64,000 nt of DNA from assembly GCF_016583785.1 (NCBI RefSeq), contig NZ_NRRU01000009.1:1-64000 (forward strand). The letters run 5' to 3'. The position numbers and the translations under genes were made by a program. This document shows, in pieces, positions 8,075-17,632 of this stretch; positions within the stretch are counted from its first letter, which is position 1, and each line of letters opens with the position of its first letter. The notes beneath the pieces were generated by a model, which did not search any database, was not told the DNA's origin, and was given only the letters and a program-made list of their open reading frames with translations. This DNA comes from Rubrivivax gelatinosus. GTDB lineage: Bacteria; Pseudomonadota; Gammaproteobacteria; Burkholderiales; Burkholderiaceae_C.

Positions 8075-9190
8075 TCAGCGCGTGGCGCTGCCGGGGGCGC
8101 GGCTGCGCGCGCGCGCCATCAGCGCGGCGAGGTCGCGGGCGTACTGCTGGGCCTGCACGATGTCCAGCTGCGAATGGTCGTTGTGGTGCGGCGCGCCGGT
8201 CGGCAGGTCGATGACGAAGTCGCGCAGGCCGTCGTCGACCTCCTCGCGCAGCTGGCCGCCGTGCAGCGAGACGATGTGCTGGCACAGCTTGAGCCCGATC
8301 TGGTCGCGCGCGCCGGGCCGGGGCACGGCGAGGCGGCGGCCGGCGATGTGCGCCGAGCGCGGCAGGTCGACGGCGTCGGCGGCCTGGGGCGCGAACATGC
8401 CGCAGTCGCGGAAGACGATGACGGCGCGCGGCCCCATCTGGCGGTGTTCGATCTCGAGCACCGCGCCCTGCGGCGAGCTGCGCAGCGCCGACTCCAGGCA
8501 TTCGAGGAAGACGCGGCGCAGCCAGTGCTCGCTGCCGTAGAGCGTGGCCAGCCCGGCGGCGTCGGACTGGGCCCGAAAGCGCACCTTCACCTGGCGCGAC
8601 ACCGCCACCGGCTCGACCTCGGCCCAGACCGACTGCAGCAGCTTCCACAGCTCGATGCGGTCGTTGGCGAACAGCGCGCCGCTGCCCCAGAGTTCGGCCA
8701 GGTCGACGAGCTTGTCGAGCACACGCACGAGTTCCTGCACGCCATCGACGAGCGTGTCGATCTCGGGCCCGCCGCCGTGTTCGCGCGCCAGCGCGATCGC
8801 GCCGCGCGACTCGGCCAGGGGGTCGCGCAGGTCGGTGCGGATCACCTGCATCAGGTTGTCGAAGGCCGTGCCCGCGTCTTCGCCACTCTCGGGCGCGATC
8901 AGCACGAAGGCGTCATCGCGGCTGAAACCCGGGATCACGCGGCACTGCAGTTCGGGCGCCGCCATGCCGGCGCCGCCGGCCATGCCGACCGACACCAGCT
9001 TGCGCGCGCTCTGCTGCGCCACCGCCGCGGCCACGGCCGCGCTCATGTCGGGATCGAACAGCTTGTGCCCGGGCGCCAGACCGGTGCGCACGCAGGCGTC
9101 ACCGTTGGCGTAACGCACCGTGCCGTCGTGGTGCACCCACAGCAGCCCGGACTTCAGGTTCTCGAGCAGTTCGGTCAATGAGGAATGCAT
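8075..9190 (-). CDS. degenerate histidine-kinase-like protein (PAS plus HATPase-like, no phosphoacceptor His)
   Basis: This 371-residue soluble protein starts with a PAS-like segment (LLWVHHDGTVRYANGDA). A dimerisation-helix pair follows in which the expected HDLRTPL motif reads TDLRDPL, so Thr119 replaces the phosphorylatable His. The C-terminal half resembles a HATPase domain but its boxes are eroded: ECLESALRSSP for the N box, DCGMFAP for G1 and GLKLCQHIV for G2. It probably cannot autophosphorylate. As first gene of an operon with a CheY-like regulator and a full kinase, it may bind or modulate them. A promoter-like sequence lies just upstream. Confidence 0.82.
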   Translation of the reverse strand: MHSSLTELLENLKSGLLWVHHDGTVRYANGDACVRTGLAPGHKLFDPDMSAAVAAAVAQQSARKLVSVGMAGGAGMAAPELQCRVIPGFSRDDAFVLIAPESGEDAGTAFDNLMQVIRTDLRDPLAESRGAIALAREHGGGPEIDTLVDGVQELVRVLDKLVDLAELWGSGALFANDRIELWKLLQSVWAEVEPVAVSRQVKVRFRAQSDAAGLATLYGSEHWLRRVFLECLESALRSSPQGAVLEIEHRQMGPRAVIVFRDCGMFAPQAADAVDLPRSAHIAGRRLAVPRPGARDQIGLKLCQHIVSLHGGQLREEVDDGLRDFVIDLPTGAPHHNDHSQLDIVQAQQYARDLAALMARARSRAPGSATR

Positions 9191-9220
9191 GGTGTGGCCT
9201 TGGCCCCGTGGAGCTTATTT

Positions 9221-9249
9221 TGCATATTTATCATTTCATGACGTGGCAA
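9221..9249 (-). promoter_or_regulatory. candidate sigma-70 promoter for the leftward signalling operon
   Basis: Read on the minus strand, TTGCCA (9249-9244) and TATGCA (9226-9221) are 17 bases apart. They lie in the most AT-rich patch of the area, about 30 bases upstream of the degenerate-kinase start. The -35 match is good and the -10 match modest. Confidence 0.45.
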
Positions 9250-9353
9250 TCGGTCACGAATCGGAGCCCCCACAGCCACGGTGTCGCCGCCGGGGCAGGC
9301 CCTGCAGCGCCAGCCGCTATGCTCGCCAGCCCCAGCTGTTGCCGGAGAACCAC

Positions 9354-11513
9354 GTGATTCGATGCTTTTCGATCGCCGCACTGGCGCTGTGCACGGCGGC
9401 CGCGCTCGCGGCGCCGCCGGTGCCCGCTGCCGTCGGCGCGCCCGGGCCGGTGTTCGAGCGCTACCACGGCGTCGAGCTCGCCGACCCGTATCGACAGCTC
9501 GAGAACACGCAGGACCCGGCGGTCGCGGCCTGGATGCGCAGCCAGGCGCGCCAGGCGCGGCGCACGCTGGACGCGATCCCCGGCCGCGCCGCGCTCGCGC
9601 GCCGGGTGGGGCAGCTGATGGCCGCCGCCGGCACGCGCCTGGGGCCGGTGCAGCGCCGCCCGGGCGGGCGCCTCTTCTACGAGAAGCGCGGCGCGCGCGA
9701 CGACCAGTTCCGCCTCTTCGTGCGCGAAGGCGGGCGCGAACGCCTGCTGGTCGACCCGCTGGCGGGCGCCGGCGGCACGCCGCACGCGATCGACTATTTC
9801 GAGGCCTCGCCGAGCGGCCGCTATCTCGCCTACGGCCTGTCGGCCGGCGGCTCGGAAGACGCCGAGCTCTACGTCGTCGACAGCCGCAGCGGCCGGCGTG
9901 TGCTCGGGCCGGTGACGCGGGCGCAGTACGGCGGTGTCGCCTGGCTGGACGACGAGAGCGGCTTCTTCTTCACCCGGCTGCGGCAGACGGCGCCCGACGC
10001 ACCGCCGGCGGCCAAGTACGCCGGCGCCGGCGCGGTGTTCGTGCGCCTGGGCAGCGACCCGGAGCGTGCGCCCGTCGTGCTGTCCTTCGCGTCGCCCGGG
10101 GTCGTGATCGACGAGGCCCAGGACTCGCCGTCGGTGCTGCCGGTGGCCGGCACCGGCTGGGCGCTGGGCGTCGTCAACCACGGCACCGACCGCGAACTCG
10201 CACTCTGGCTGGCGCCGCTGGCCGACGCCGTGGCCGGCCGCGCGGCCTGGCGCCCGCTGCTCGGGCGCGAAGCCGGCGTCACCGCGTTCGAGACCGTCGG
10301 CGAGCGCCTGTTCCTGCTGAGCCACCAGGACGCACCGCGTTCACGCCTGCTCGAGACCTCGCTGACGGCGCCCGACCTGGGCCGCGCGCGTGTCGCCGTC
10401 GAGCAGGGCGAGGGCGTTCTCACCGGCCTGGCGCGCGCTGCCGACGCGCTCTACCTGCGCCGCCGCGACGGCAGCGCGTCCTCGCTGCTGCGGCTGACGC
10501 TGCAGCCCGGGGCGCAGGCCGAGGCGGTGGCACTGCCGCTGCGCGGCAGCTTCGAACTCGAAGGTGCCGACCCCGCGCTGCCCGGCGTGCTCACGGCGCT
10601 GCAGGGCTGGACCGAACCCGAACGCGTCTGGGCCGTGACGCCCGCGGCCGACGGCGGCGTCACCGTCGCCGACACCGGCCTGCAAAAGCCCGGGCGCCTG
10701 GGCGGCGGCCGCTACGTCGTACGCGAGCTGCTGGTGCCCAGCCACGACGGCGCGCTCGTGCCGCTGGCGATCGTGCACCGCGCCGGGCTCAAGCTCGACG
10801 GCCGCGCCCCGACACTGCTCTGGGGTTACGCCAGCTACGGCATGACCGATGAACCCTGGTTCTCGCCGACACGCCTGGCCTGGCTGGAAAAGGGCGGCGT
10901 GTTCGCGGTCGCCAACCCGCGCGGCTCGGGCGCGTTCGGCGAGGACTGGTACCGCGGCGGGCTGCGCGAGACCAAGCCCAACAGCTGGAAGGACTTGATC
11001 GCGACCGCCGAATACCTCGTCGCCGAGGGCTACACGACGCCGCAGCGCCTGGGCGTCTGGGGCGCCAGCGCCGGCGGCGTGCTCGTCGGCCGTGCGATCA
11101 CCGCGCGCCCCGACCTGTTCGGCTCGGCGGTGCTGTCGGTGGGCGCGCTCGACATGGTGCGTGCCGAACTCGAGCCCAACGGCCCGCCCAACATCCCCGA
11201 GTTCGGCAGCGTCGCCACCGAGGACGGCTTCCGTGCGCTGCTCGAGATGAGCAGCTACCACCACGTCGTCGACGGCGTGCGCTACCCGGCGGTGCTGCTG
11301 ACGCACGGCATCAACGACGCCCGTGTCGAGGTCTGGCAGAGCCTGAAGATGGCGGCCCGGCTGCAGCACGCGAGCGCCAGCGGCAAGCCGGTGCTGCTGC
11401 GCCTGGACTACGCAGGTGGCCACGGCGGCGGCGCGACACGCGCGCAACAGGCGGCGGAGATCGCCGACGTGATGGCTTTCGTGCGCTGGCAGGCGACCGG
11501 CAGCGCACGCTGA
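9354..11513 (+). CDS. S9 family prolyl oligopeptidase-type serine peptidase, exported
   Basis: The 719-residue protein has an apparent signal peptide (hydrophobic IAALALCTAAALAAP), so it should act in the periplasm. The N-terminal motif ERYHGVELADPYRQLEN is the classic opening of prolyl oligopeptidases. A beta-propeller region follows, then the alpha/beta-hydrolase domain. The catalytic Ser572 is in GASAGG, with Asp655 in NDARVE and His690 in GGHGGG. The start is a GTG with GGAG six bases upstream; no ATG sits near the signal peptide. The family cleaves short peptides, often after proline. Divergent from the signalling operon and convergent with the REC-Hpt gene, so probably monocistronic. 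Confidence 0.92.
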   Translation: MIRCFSIAALALCTAAALAAPPVPAAVGAPGPVFERYHGVELADPYRQLENTQDPAVAAWMRSQARQARRTLDAIPGRAALARRVGQLMAAAGTRLGPVQRRPGGRLFYEKRGARDDQFRLFVREGGRERLLVDPLAGAGGTPHAIDYFEASPSGRYLAYGLSAGGSEDAELYVVDSRSGRRVLGPVTRAQYGGVAWLDDESGFFFTRLRQTAPDAPPAAKYAGAGAVFVRLGSDPERAPVVLSFASPGVVIDEAQDSPSVLPVAGTGWALGVVNHGTDRELALWLAPLADAVAGRAAWRPLLGREAGVTAFETVGERLFLLSHQDAPRSRLLETSLTAPDLGRARVAVEQGEGVLTGLARAADALYLRRRDGSASSLLRLTLQPGAQAEAVALPLRGSFELEGADPALPGVLTALQGWTEPERVWAVTPAADGGVTVADTGLQKPGRLGGGRYVVRELLVPSHDGALVPLAIVHRAGLKLDGRAPTLLWGYASYGMTDEPWFSPTRLAWLEKGGVFAVANPRGSGAFGEDWYRGGLRETKPNSWKDLIATAEYLVAEGYTTPQRLGVWGASAGGVLVGRAITARPDLFGSAVLSVGALDMVRAELEPNGPPNIPEFGSVATEDGFRALLEMSSYHHVVDGVRYPAVLLTHGINDARVEVWQSLKMAARLQHASASGKPVLLRLDYAGGHGGGATRAQQAAEIADVMAFVRWQATGSAR

Positions 11514-11529
11514 AGCGGCGGCGCCGGCC

Positions 11530-12270
11530 TCAGCCGGCTTCGACGATGGCCAGCAGCGCGGCGCGCAGCGTCGCCCAGCCGACGCCGGCGGCGGCCGTGT
11601 CGCCCGCCGCCGCGGCGCGGTCGATCGCCGCGGCGCGTTCGCTGTCGGCGACGTAACCCAGCGTCAGCAGCACCGACTTCAGGCTGTGGTTCAGGCGCCG
11701 CAGCGCGCCCAGATCGCCGGCGGCGAGCGCTTCGTCGCCCTGGCGCACGTCGCGCAGGAACTGCGGCAGGCAGCTGGCGCGGTAGGCGCCGTAGAGCACG
11801 GCGTCGCCGGCAAAGAACTCGGCCACGGCCCCGGGGGCCGGGGCAGGAGCGGCCGCGGGTGTCGGTGCCGCGTCCAGCGCGCGCTGGGCGCAGGCTTCGA
11901 GTTCTTCCAGCGGCACCGGCTTGGCCAGCACCTCGTCGACGCCCAGCGCCTCGAGCTGCTCGCGGCGCTCGGCCGAGATGCCGGCGCTGAAGGCCACCAG
12001 CCGCGGCTGCGCGGCCGCGGCGCGTGCCGCGGCCAGTTCGTGCAGCAGGTCGACGCCGCTGCCGTCGGGCAGCATCAGGTCGCAGATCACCAGCCGCACC
12101 GGGGCCTCGGCGAGCGCCGCACGCGCCTCGGCGAGCGTGCCGGCTTCGATGAACTCGATCGCCATCTCCTCGAGCGCGATCTGCACGAAACGCCGGATCG
12201 AGGGGTCGTCCTCGACGAGCAGAACCCGCGGCAGCGACGCGCCGGCGCCGTCACCGGGGTGGGTGTTCAT
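11530..12270 (-). CDS. response regulator with C-terminal histidine-phosphotransfer (REC-Hpt)
   Basis: The 246-residue protein has an N-terminal receiver domain (acidic pair LLVEDDP, phosphoacceptor Asp in ICDLMLPDG, Lys in LAKPVP). An alanine/proline linker follows and a helical C-terminal domain carries LRRLNHSLKSVLLTLG, which fits an Hpt phosphohistidine site. This pairs the second and third steps of a phosphorelay in one polypeptide. The start overlaps the stop of the HTH-REC gene by four bases (ATGA), so they are made together. The likely chain is a histidine kinase to this receiver, then its Hpt, then the receiver of the neighbour; the direction is inferred from domain content. Confidence 0.82.
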   Translation of the reverse strand: MNTHPGDGAGASLPRVLLVEDDPSIRRFVQIALEEMAIEFIEAGTLAEARAALAEAPVRLVICDLMLPDGSGVDLLHELAAARAAAAQPRLVAFSAGISAERREQLEALGVDEVLAKPVPLEELEACAQRALDAAPTPAAAPAPAPGAVAEFFAGDAVLYGAYRASCLPQFLRDVRQGDEALAAGDLGALRRLNHSLKSVLLTLGYVADSERAAAIDRAAAAGDTAAAGVGWATLRAALLAIVEAG

Positions 12271-12887
12271 ACGGTCGCGGCGGTGGCGTCCAGCGCGGCC
12301 TTCAGCAGGCCAGGCAGCTGGGCGACGAGTTGCGGCTTGTGCACCACCGGCACGCCTTCGAGCGCGAAGGCATACGGTGCGCGCCCGGCCTCGTCGAGCG
12401 AGGTCACGACGACCAGGCGGCTGCGGCTGAACTGCGGGTGCGAGCGCAGGCTCGTGATCAGCGTCGCGCCGTCGATCCCGGGCAGCAGGATGTCGACGAT
12501 CAGCACCTCGGGCTGCAGCTGCCCGGCCAGCGCCAGGCCGGCGATGCCGTCGTCGGCGACGTGCAGTTCGACATCGCCGAAGTGCTGCTTGACCAGCAGC
12601 GAGACCAGGTTCTGGTAGTGCGCGGAGTCTTCGATCAGCAGCACCCGGCGCGCGCCGGTCGCCGGCCGGGCAGTGGCTGGGCGGGCGGGGCCAGAGCGGC
12701 GACCTTCGCGCCAGCGCTGAACGGAGTCCCGCGAGATCCGGCGGTGACCGCCGGGGGTCTTCCAGGCTTCGAGTTCGCCGCGGTCGACCATCATCTGCAC
12801 CGAGCGCACCGCCATGCCGAGCAGCCGGGCCACCTCCAGCGTGCTGAAGGTGTCACGTGCGTCGTCGGACATAGGGATATCGGCCAT
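12267..12887 (-). CDS. transcription factor with N-terminal MerR/excisionase-type HTH and C-terminal receiver domain
   Basis: Residues 1-75 hold a helix-turn-helix of the excisionase/MerR type (FSTLEVARLLGMAVRSVQMM, then WKTPGGHRRISRDSV). A short Ala/Pro/Arg linker leads to a receiver domain with all key residues: LLIEDS, phosphoacceptor Asp in LIVDILLPG, VVTS and VHKP. Most response regulators have the receiver first; here the order is reversed. I chose the ATG at 12887 rather than an in-frame ATG at 12935, because homology to the HTH starts shortly after it. It is divergent from the HD-GYP gene and coupled to the REC-Hpt gene. Confidence 0.88.
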   Translation of the reverse strand: MADIPMSDDARDTFSTLEVARLLGMAVRSVQMMVDRGELEAWKTPGGHRRISRDSVQRWREGRRSGPARPATARPATGARRVLLIEDSAHYQNLVSLLVKQHFGDVELHVADDGIAGLALAGQLQPEVLIVDILLPGIDGATLITSLRSHPQFSRSRLVVVTSLDEAGRAPYAFALEGVPVVHKPQLVAQLPGLLKAALDATAATV

Positions 12888-12948
12888 CGAGTAATTCTGC
12901 CGAATTTCAGCGGCCCCGGGGAGCACTTGCGCCAACTGCTAAAAGCAA

Positions 12949-12961
12949 TAACGTTGATAAT
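12949..12961 (+). promoter_or_regulatory. AT-rich promoter-like patch ahead of the HD-GYP gene
   Basis: GATAAT at 12956-12961 matches a -10 box at five of six positions, and TAACGT overlaps it just upstream. TTGCGC at 12927-12932 is 16 bases before TAACGT. No single -35/-10 pair is ideal, so the exact promoter is open. The 86-base gap separates divergent regulator genes. Confidence 0.3.
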
Positions 12962-12973
12962 TCAGCACTCCGC

Positions 12974-13771
12974 ATGACCGGACCCTGGCCGCCGGGCGCG
13001 CTCCCGGCGGACAACGACAGCGTAGCCGTGATGACGTCCCCCAATCGATTCGATGACGCAGCCCACGCGCAGATGGAGTGTTTCCTGCGCGACTTCGGTC
13101 AGATGTATCAGGAGGTCGCGCGCGCGCACCACGAGACCCTGTTCCGGCTGGCGCTGGCGGCCGAGTACCGCGACAGCGACACCGGCGAGCACATCGTGCG
13201 CCTGGGTTATCTGGCCGAGGCGCTGGCGCTGACGCTGGGCAAGAGCACACGCTGGGCGGCGATGCTGCGCAAGGCCGCGCCGATGCACGACGTCGGCAAG
13301 ATCGGCATCCCGGACAAGGTGCTGCAGAAGCAGGGGCCGCTGGATGCCGAAGAACGCGCGACGATGAACCGGCACGCCGGCATCGGCGCCGAGATCCTCG
13401 GCCGTTCGCGCATCCCGCTGTTTCGCATGGCGTCGGAGGTCGCGCTGTCGCACCACGAGCGCTGGGACGGCAAGGGCTACCCCGAGGGGCTAGCCGGCGA
13501 GGCCATCCCCCTGTCCGGGCGTATCGTCGCCGTCGTCGATTTTTTCGATGCGCTGACGATGGACCGTTGCTACCGTGCCGCCTTTCCCGACGACAAGGCC
13601 CTGGAGATGATGCGAGCCGAGTGCGGCCGGGCCTTCGATCCGCGCATCGCGCAGGCGTTTCTCGATCAGGCGCCGCGCATGCTCGCGCTGCGCGACGCGG
13701 TCAACCGGCGCCGGCCCAGTTTTGCCGAGCTGGTCGACGACAGCGCGTCGACCGAGACGGCGTCGTACTGA
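12974..13771 (+). CDS. HD-GYP domain protein (cyclic-di-GMP phosphodiesterase family)
   Basis: The 265-residue protein is nearly all HD-GYP domain. It shows the opening GEHIVRLGYLAEALA, the metal-binding HD pair in APMHDVGKIGIPD, a NRHAGIGAEIL helix, HHERWDGKGYPEGLAG with the GYP signature, and VVDFFDALT. Active members hydrolyse cyclic di-GMP, and the visible metal ligands look complete. There is no attached receiver domain, which most family members have, so control probably comes through the neighbours. The start is uncertain: ATG at 12974 lacks a ribosome site, and an in-frame ATG at 13031 also fits. The PAS kinase gene follows 18 bases downstream. Confidence 0.92.
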   Translation: MTGPWPPGALPADNDSVAVMTSPNRFDDAAHAQMECFLRDFGQMYQEVARAHHETLFRLALAAEYRDSDTGEHIVRLGYLAEALALTLGKSTRWAAMLRKAAPMHDVGKIGIPDKVLQKQGPLDAEERATMNRHAGIGAEILGRSRIPLFRMASEVALSHHERWDGKGYPEGLAGEAIPLSGRIVAVVDFFDALTMDRCYRAAFPDDKALEMMRAECGRAFDPRIAQAFLDQAPRMLALRDAVNRRRPSFAELVDDSASTETASY

Positions 13772-13789
13772 GACTCGCCGCCCGGCCCG

Positions 13790-16240
13790 ATGGACCCACA
13801 CCACCCGACCGAGCGCCGACGGCGGCGCCCCCGGCCGTTGACGGCGCGCATGGTCATCGCCGGCGGCGCGGCGCTGATCGGGCTGCTGTTCGCCGTCGTC
13901 GGCGCGAGCGCCCTCTATGAATACAAGGAGGCGCGCGAGGTGCAGCAGGAGCGCGCCGCACTGCTCGCGCGGCTGCTGGAGGAACACGCGACGGCGTCGC
14001 TGGACAGCGCGTCTGCGGCGCTCGCGACCATCGCCGAGCGTGCCGAACGCATGCCGGCCGACCAACTCGACGAGCTCGCCCCGGCGCTCGCCCGGCTGGT
14101 GGGCGCGCAGCCGCTGTTCGCCGCGGTGGCGCTGGTCGACGAGCGCGACACCGTCGTCGCCGCGAGCACGCCGCAGGCGCGCGGCCGGCGCCTGGACAGC
14201 ACGCGCCTGGCGGCGCGCCCCGGGCCCGGCGCCGAGACCATAGGCGCGCCGCTGACCGACGCCACCCCGCTGGGCGTGCGCGCACGCACGATCCCGATGC
14301 TGCACGCGGTGGGCCCCCGCGCTGACGGCCGGCGCCTGCTGCTCGTTGCGTTGCTCGACGAACACCTGCTCGCGCGCCACCAGCGCCACGCCGTCGGCGA
14401 CCCCGGCACCAGCGCCTGGCTGGTGCTGCGCGACGGCCAGGTGCTGAACGCGACGCCGGACGCGCAGCCCGGCGTCGGTCAACGCCTGGAGGTGCCGGCG
14501 CCGGCTGGCCCGCTGCAGCAGCACGAAGGCTCGAGCGCCAGCGGCGGGCACGTGCTCGCCTGGCACGAACTCGGGCAGCGCCCGGCGCTGCTGGTCGTCG
14601 TCGCACGCGACCTCGAGGTCGCGCTGTCCGGGTGGCGCGCGCTGCTGCGCTGGCTCGTGGCCGCCGTAGCCGCTGCCGCCGCCGTCATCGTCGCGATGAC
14701 CATCGTCGCCGAACGCAGCGTGCGCGCACGCGAGACGGCGCGCCGCCAGCGCGACGCGGCGCAACAGGCCGTCGCCCAGCGCGAACGCGAGCTGAGCGTG
14801 ATCGTCAAGAGCGTGCAGGAGCTGATCTTCCGCACCGACGCCCAGGGGCGGCTCACCTTCGTCAACGCGCGCTGGCACGCGGCGACCGGGCTGGCAGCGG
14901 CCGGCCTGCTCGGGCGCACGCTGGCATCGCTGGTGGACGAGGCCTCGCGTCCGGCCGCGACCGCGCTGCTGGCGCCGGGCGACGGCGGCACGCGCGCGGC
15001 GCAACTCATGTTCGGCGGCACGCGCAGCTTCGACGTCGCCGTCTCGCCGCTGCAGGAAGGTGGACAGCTCGTCGGCTACGCCGGCAGCGCGGTCGACGTC
15101 ACCGCGCGCTGCGCCGCCGAGCGCGAGCTGCAGAACCAGCTCGCGCTGTCGGCGCTGATGCTCGACACGATCCCGTTGCCGGTGGCACTGATGGACCGCG
15201 AGGCGCGCTACGTCGCCGTCAACCGCGCCTGGGAGCAGCTCGCCGGCGCCGAGCGCCAGGCCCTGATCGGCAAGCAGGTGCGCGACTACCTGGTGCCGGC
15301 CGAGGCCGAGCAGCACGAGCGCCACAACCGGGAGTTGCTGGCGCGCGGCGGCGTCGTGCGTTACGAGGCCGAGGCGACGACAGCCGACGGCTCGCGGCGC
15401 ACGATGGCCGTGACCAAGGCCGCGGTGCCCGGCGACGACGGCCGCCCGCGCGGGCTGCTGGCCACGCTCGACGACATCACCGAGTTCCGCGAAGCCGACC
15501 GCACGATGCGCGAGGCACGCGACATGGCCGAGGAAGCCTCGCGCGCGAAGTCCGAGTTCATCGCCAACATCAGCCACGAACTGCGCACGCCGCTGCAGGC
15601 GATCATCGGCTTCTCCGAACTCGGCATGGTGCGCGGCCGCGCGCAGGAGCGCCTGGCCTCGATGTTCGGCGACATCCACGCCGCCGGCCAGCGCATGCTG
15701 GCGCTGGTCAACGACCTGCTGGACGTCTCCAAGATCGAGAGCACGGTCGGCACCTTCCACCTCGAGCGCACCGACCTGCGGCCGCTGATCCGCGAGGTCG
15801 TGCGCGAGATCGACCCGCTGCTCGCGCGCCGCCGCCTGCACCTGGACCTGACGCTCAGCGACGGGCCGCTGGTGGCCAAGGTCGATCCGCTGCGTTTCCA
15901 GCAGGTGGTGCGCAACGTGCTCGCGAACGCCGTGCGTTTCTCGCCCGATGGCGCGGTCATCACCGTCGGCGGCGACATCGACGAGCGCCATGAGATCGTC
16001 GTCACGGTGCGCGACCACGGCCCCGGCATCCCGCCGGCCGAGCTGGAGCAGATCTTCGAGGCCTTCGTGCAGTCGAGCAAGACGAAGGACGGATCGGGCG
16101 GCACCGGGCTGGGCCTGGCGATCTGCCGCAAGATCCTCGAGGCCCACGGCGGCCGCATCCAGGCCGAAAACGTGGCGGGCGGCGGCAGCCGCTTCGTCAT
16201 CGCGCTGCCGGCGCGCGGCTTCGCCGACACCCTGGTCTGA
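13790..16240 (+). CDS. membrane sensor histidine kinase with two PAS domains
   Basis: The 816-residue protein has a first membrane helix near residue 25 ([18 protein letters not shown]), an extracytoplasmic sensor of about 250 residues with double-Cache-like features, and a second helix around residue 290. Two PAS domains follow. His596 lies in the HisKA motif ISHELRTPL, and the HATPase boxes are complete ([26 protein letters not shown]). It has no receiver domain of its own, so phosphate must go to a separate receiver. The REC-Hpt and HTH-REC proteins encoded close by are the natural candidates. The gene follows the HD-GYP gene closely, which suggests one transcript. Confidence 0.93.
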   Translation: MDPHHPTERRRRRPRPLTARMVIAGGAALIGLLFAVVGASALYEYKEAREVQQERAALLARLLEEHATASLDSASAALATIAERAERMPADQLDELAPALARLVGAQPLFAAVALVDERDTVVAASTPQARGRRLDSTRLAARPGPGAETIGAPLTDATPLGVRARTIPMLHAVGPRADGRRLLLVALLDEHLLARHQRHAVGDPGTSAWLVLRDGQVLNATPDAQPGVGQRLEVPAPAGPLQQHEGSSASGGHVLAWHELGQRPALLVVVARDLEVALSGWRALLRWLVAAVAAAAAVIVAMTIVAERSVRARETARRQRDAAQQAVAQRERELSVIVKSVQELIFRTDAQGRLTFVNARWHAATGLAAAGLLGRTLASLVDEASRPAATALLAPGDGGTRAAQLMFGGTRSFDVAVSPLQEGGQLVGYAGSAVDVTARCAAERELQNQLALSALMLDTIPLPVALMDREARYVAVNRAWEQLAGAERQALIGKQVRDYLVPAEAEQHERHNRELLARGGVVRYEAEATTADGSRRTMAVTKAAVPGDDGRPRGLLATLDDITEFREADRTMREARDMAEEASRAKSEFIANISHELRTPLQAIIGFSELGMVRGRAQERLASMFGDIHAAGQRMLALVNDLLDVSKIESTVGTFHLERTDLRPLIREVVREIDPLLARRRLHLDLTLSDGPLVAKVDPLRFQQVVRNVLANAVRFSPDGAVITVGGDIDERHEIVVTVRDHGPGIPPAELEQIFEAFVQSSKTKDGSGGTGLGLAICRKILEAHGGRIQAENVAGGGSRFVIALPARGFADTLV

Positions 16241-16553
16241 GCCCGCGATGCGCGCCGTGGGCCAGTTGCCAATCGCCGATGATGCCGCGCCGGCGGACGC
16301 CGCGGGTGCATCGAATCGTGCGTTTCTGCGCGGCGTCAACGCGGCGAACCAGGCTCCGGCAAGGCCCTGCCGGGGCCCGCCGGCTCGGCTTGTCATCAAC
16401 TTGCAACGGGTGCACACTGGCCCGGACGGCCCTAGAAGAAACACCCCTGGATCACCCCTCCTCCGTGCCTGTCCGCTCCCCCTTGCACACTTCCCCCAGC
16501 CGGGCCCGAACTCCAGGGCTCGGCGCGTTCCCACCCTCTCAAAGGAGGCTTTG
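16241..16553 (+). other. 313-bp gap upstream of hpf, with a candidate promoter
   Basis: No convincing gene is present. An open frame continuous with hpf exists but its predicted peptide has no family features, and hpf has its own strong ribosome site. TTGTCA at 16390-16395 and CACACT at 16413-16418 are 17 bases apart and form a possible sigma-70 promoter with a weak -10 box. The 135 bases after it are pyrimidine-rich leader. Confidence 0.4.
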
Positions 16554-16895
16554 ATGAACCTGACGATCAGCGGCCACCACCTCGAAGTCACGCCGGCGCT
16601 GCGTGAGTACGTTCTCACCAAGCTGGATCGCGTCACGCGGCACTTCGACCAGGTCGTGGACGTCACGGTGCTGCTCACCGTCGAAAAGCTGAAGGAAAAG
16701 GAACGCCGCCAGAAGGCCGAAGTCACCTTGCGCGTGAAGGGCCGCGACATCTTCGTCGAGCAGTCGCACGAAGACCTGTACGCAGCGATCGACCAGCTGA
16801 TGGACAAGCTCGACCGCCAGGTCGTGCGCCACAAGGAGTGCTCGCAGGACCACCACCACGCCACCGCCAAGCGCCTGGACGCCAACGCCGGCTGA
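16554..16895 (+). CDS. hpf: ribosome hibernation promoting factor (short HPF/YfiA family)
   Basis: The 113-residue protein has the short-HPF fold: [20 protein letters not shown], then [18 protein letters not shown], and [23 protein letters not shown]. It binds the 30S decoding region and helps form inactive 100S ribosomes in stationary phase or stress. The His-rich tail after residue 90 is typical of betaproteobacterial versions. The start is set by a strong AAAGGAGG 8 bases upstream. A T-run terminator follows, separating it from ptsN. In many beta- and gammaproteobacteria rpoN and lptB lie directly upstream; here a histidine-kinase gene does. Confidence 0.95.
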   Translation: MNLTISGHHLEVTPALREYVLTKLDRVTRHFDQVVDVTVLLTVEKLKEKERRQKAEVTLRVKGRDIFVEQSHEDLYAAIDQLMDKLDRQVVRHKECSQDHHHATAKRLDANAG

Positions 16896-16921
16896 CAGCC
16901 CGTTCGCGGCCCACACGAACG

Positions 16922-16944
16922 ACGGCCCCGCGGGGCCGTTTTTT
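16922..16944 (+). terminator. intrinsic terminator after hpf
   Basis: ACGGCCCC pairs with GGGGCCGT across a two-base GC centre and is followed by six Ts. This is a textbook Rho-independent terminator 27 bases after the hpf stop. Confidence 0.93.
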
Positions 16945-17148
16945 CATGCCACATCTGGCGGCCGGACGTGCAGGGTTTTTCACCTGCCGCAAATGGATGT
17001 TGTCCTGTAGCCGCAAGAATTCGCAGTTCCCCTGCATCGGGTGGCCCGTGCGCGAGCCGGTGGGAACCCCGATTGCTATCATCCGCCGTCTAGCAACACG
17101 ACGCGGCAGCAGCGAAGCAGAAACGCGGCCCGCAAGGGGAAAAGCCCC

Positions 17149-17619
17149 ATGAACCGACTCGCCGCCATCCTGCCTGCCAGCAACGTGCTGGTGAACGTCG
17201 AAGCGACGAGCAAGAAGCGCGTCTTCGAGCAAGCCGGCCTGCTGTTCGAGAACCAGCACGCGATTGCGCGCGGCCTCGTCACCGACAACCTGTTTGCACG
17301 CGAACGCCTGGGCTCCACCGGCCTGGGCCACGCCGTCGCCATTCCGCACGGACGCATCAAGGGCCTGAAGAATCCGCTCGCCGCCGTCGTGCGGGTGCAG
17401 CAACCGATCCCGTTCGACGCACCCGACGACGAACCGGTGGCGCTGCTGATCTTCCTGCTCGTTCCAGAAGCGGCGACGCAGCGGCACCTGGAGATCCTCT
17501 CCGAGATCGCCGAGATGCTCTCCGACCGCGAACTGCGCGAGAAGCTCAAGACCGAGACCGACGCGGCCGCGGTGCACAAGCTGATCCACGACTGGGAACC
17601 GCTGAAGTCCGTCGCATGA
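17149..17619 (+). CDS. ptsN: nitrogen phosphotransferase system EIIA component
   Basis: The 156-residue EIIA-Ntr is phosphorylated at His67 (AIPHGRIKG) by NPr in the nitrogen PTS. It regulates rather than transports, influencing potassium uptake and sigma-54-related responses in other bacteria. The full domain is present from [17 protein letters not shown] to the C-terminal helix. The ribosome site AAGGGGA precedes the ATG. TATCAT near 17077 may be its -10 box, since a terminator separates it from hpf. hprK follows after 13 bases, the usual proteobacterial order. Confidence 0.95.
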   Translation: MNRLAAILPASNVLVNVEATSKKRVFEQAGLLFENQHAIARGLVTDNLFARERLGSTGLGHAVAIPHGRIKGLKNPLAAVVRVQQPIPFDAPDDEPVALLIFLLVPEAATQRHLEILSEIAEMLSDRELREKLKTETDAAAVHKLIHDWEPLKSVA

Positions 17620-17632
17620 CGGCAGGCGTGCG

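Noticed and set aside
16248-16553. N-terminal extension of hpf reading in frame from an ATG at 16248
   Set aside because: Known short HPF proteins start at MNLTISG-like sequences, and a strong AAAGGAGG sits just before the ATG at 16554. The extension has no recognisable domain.
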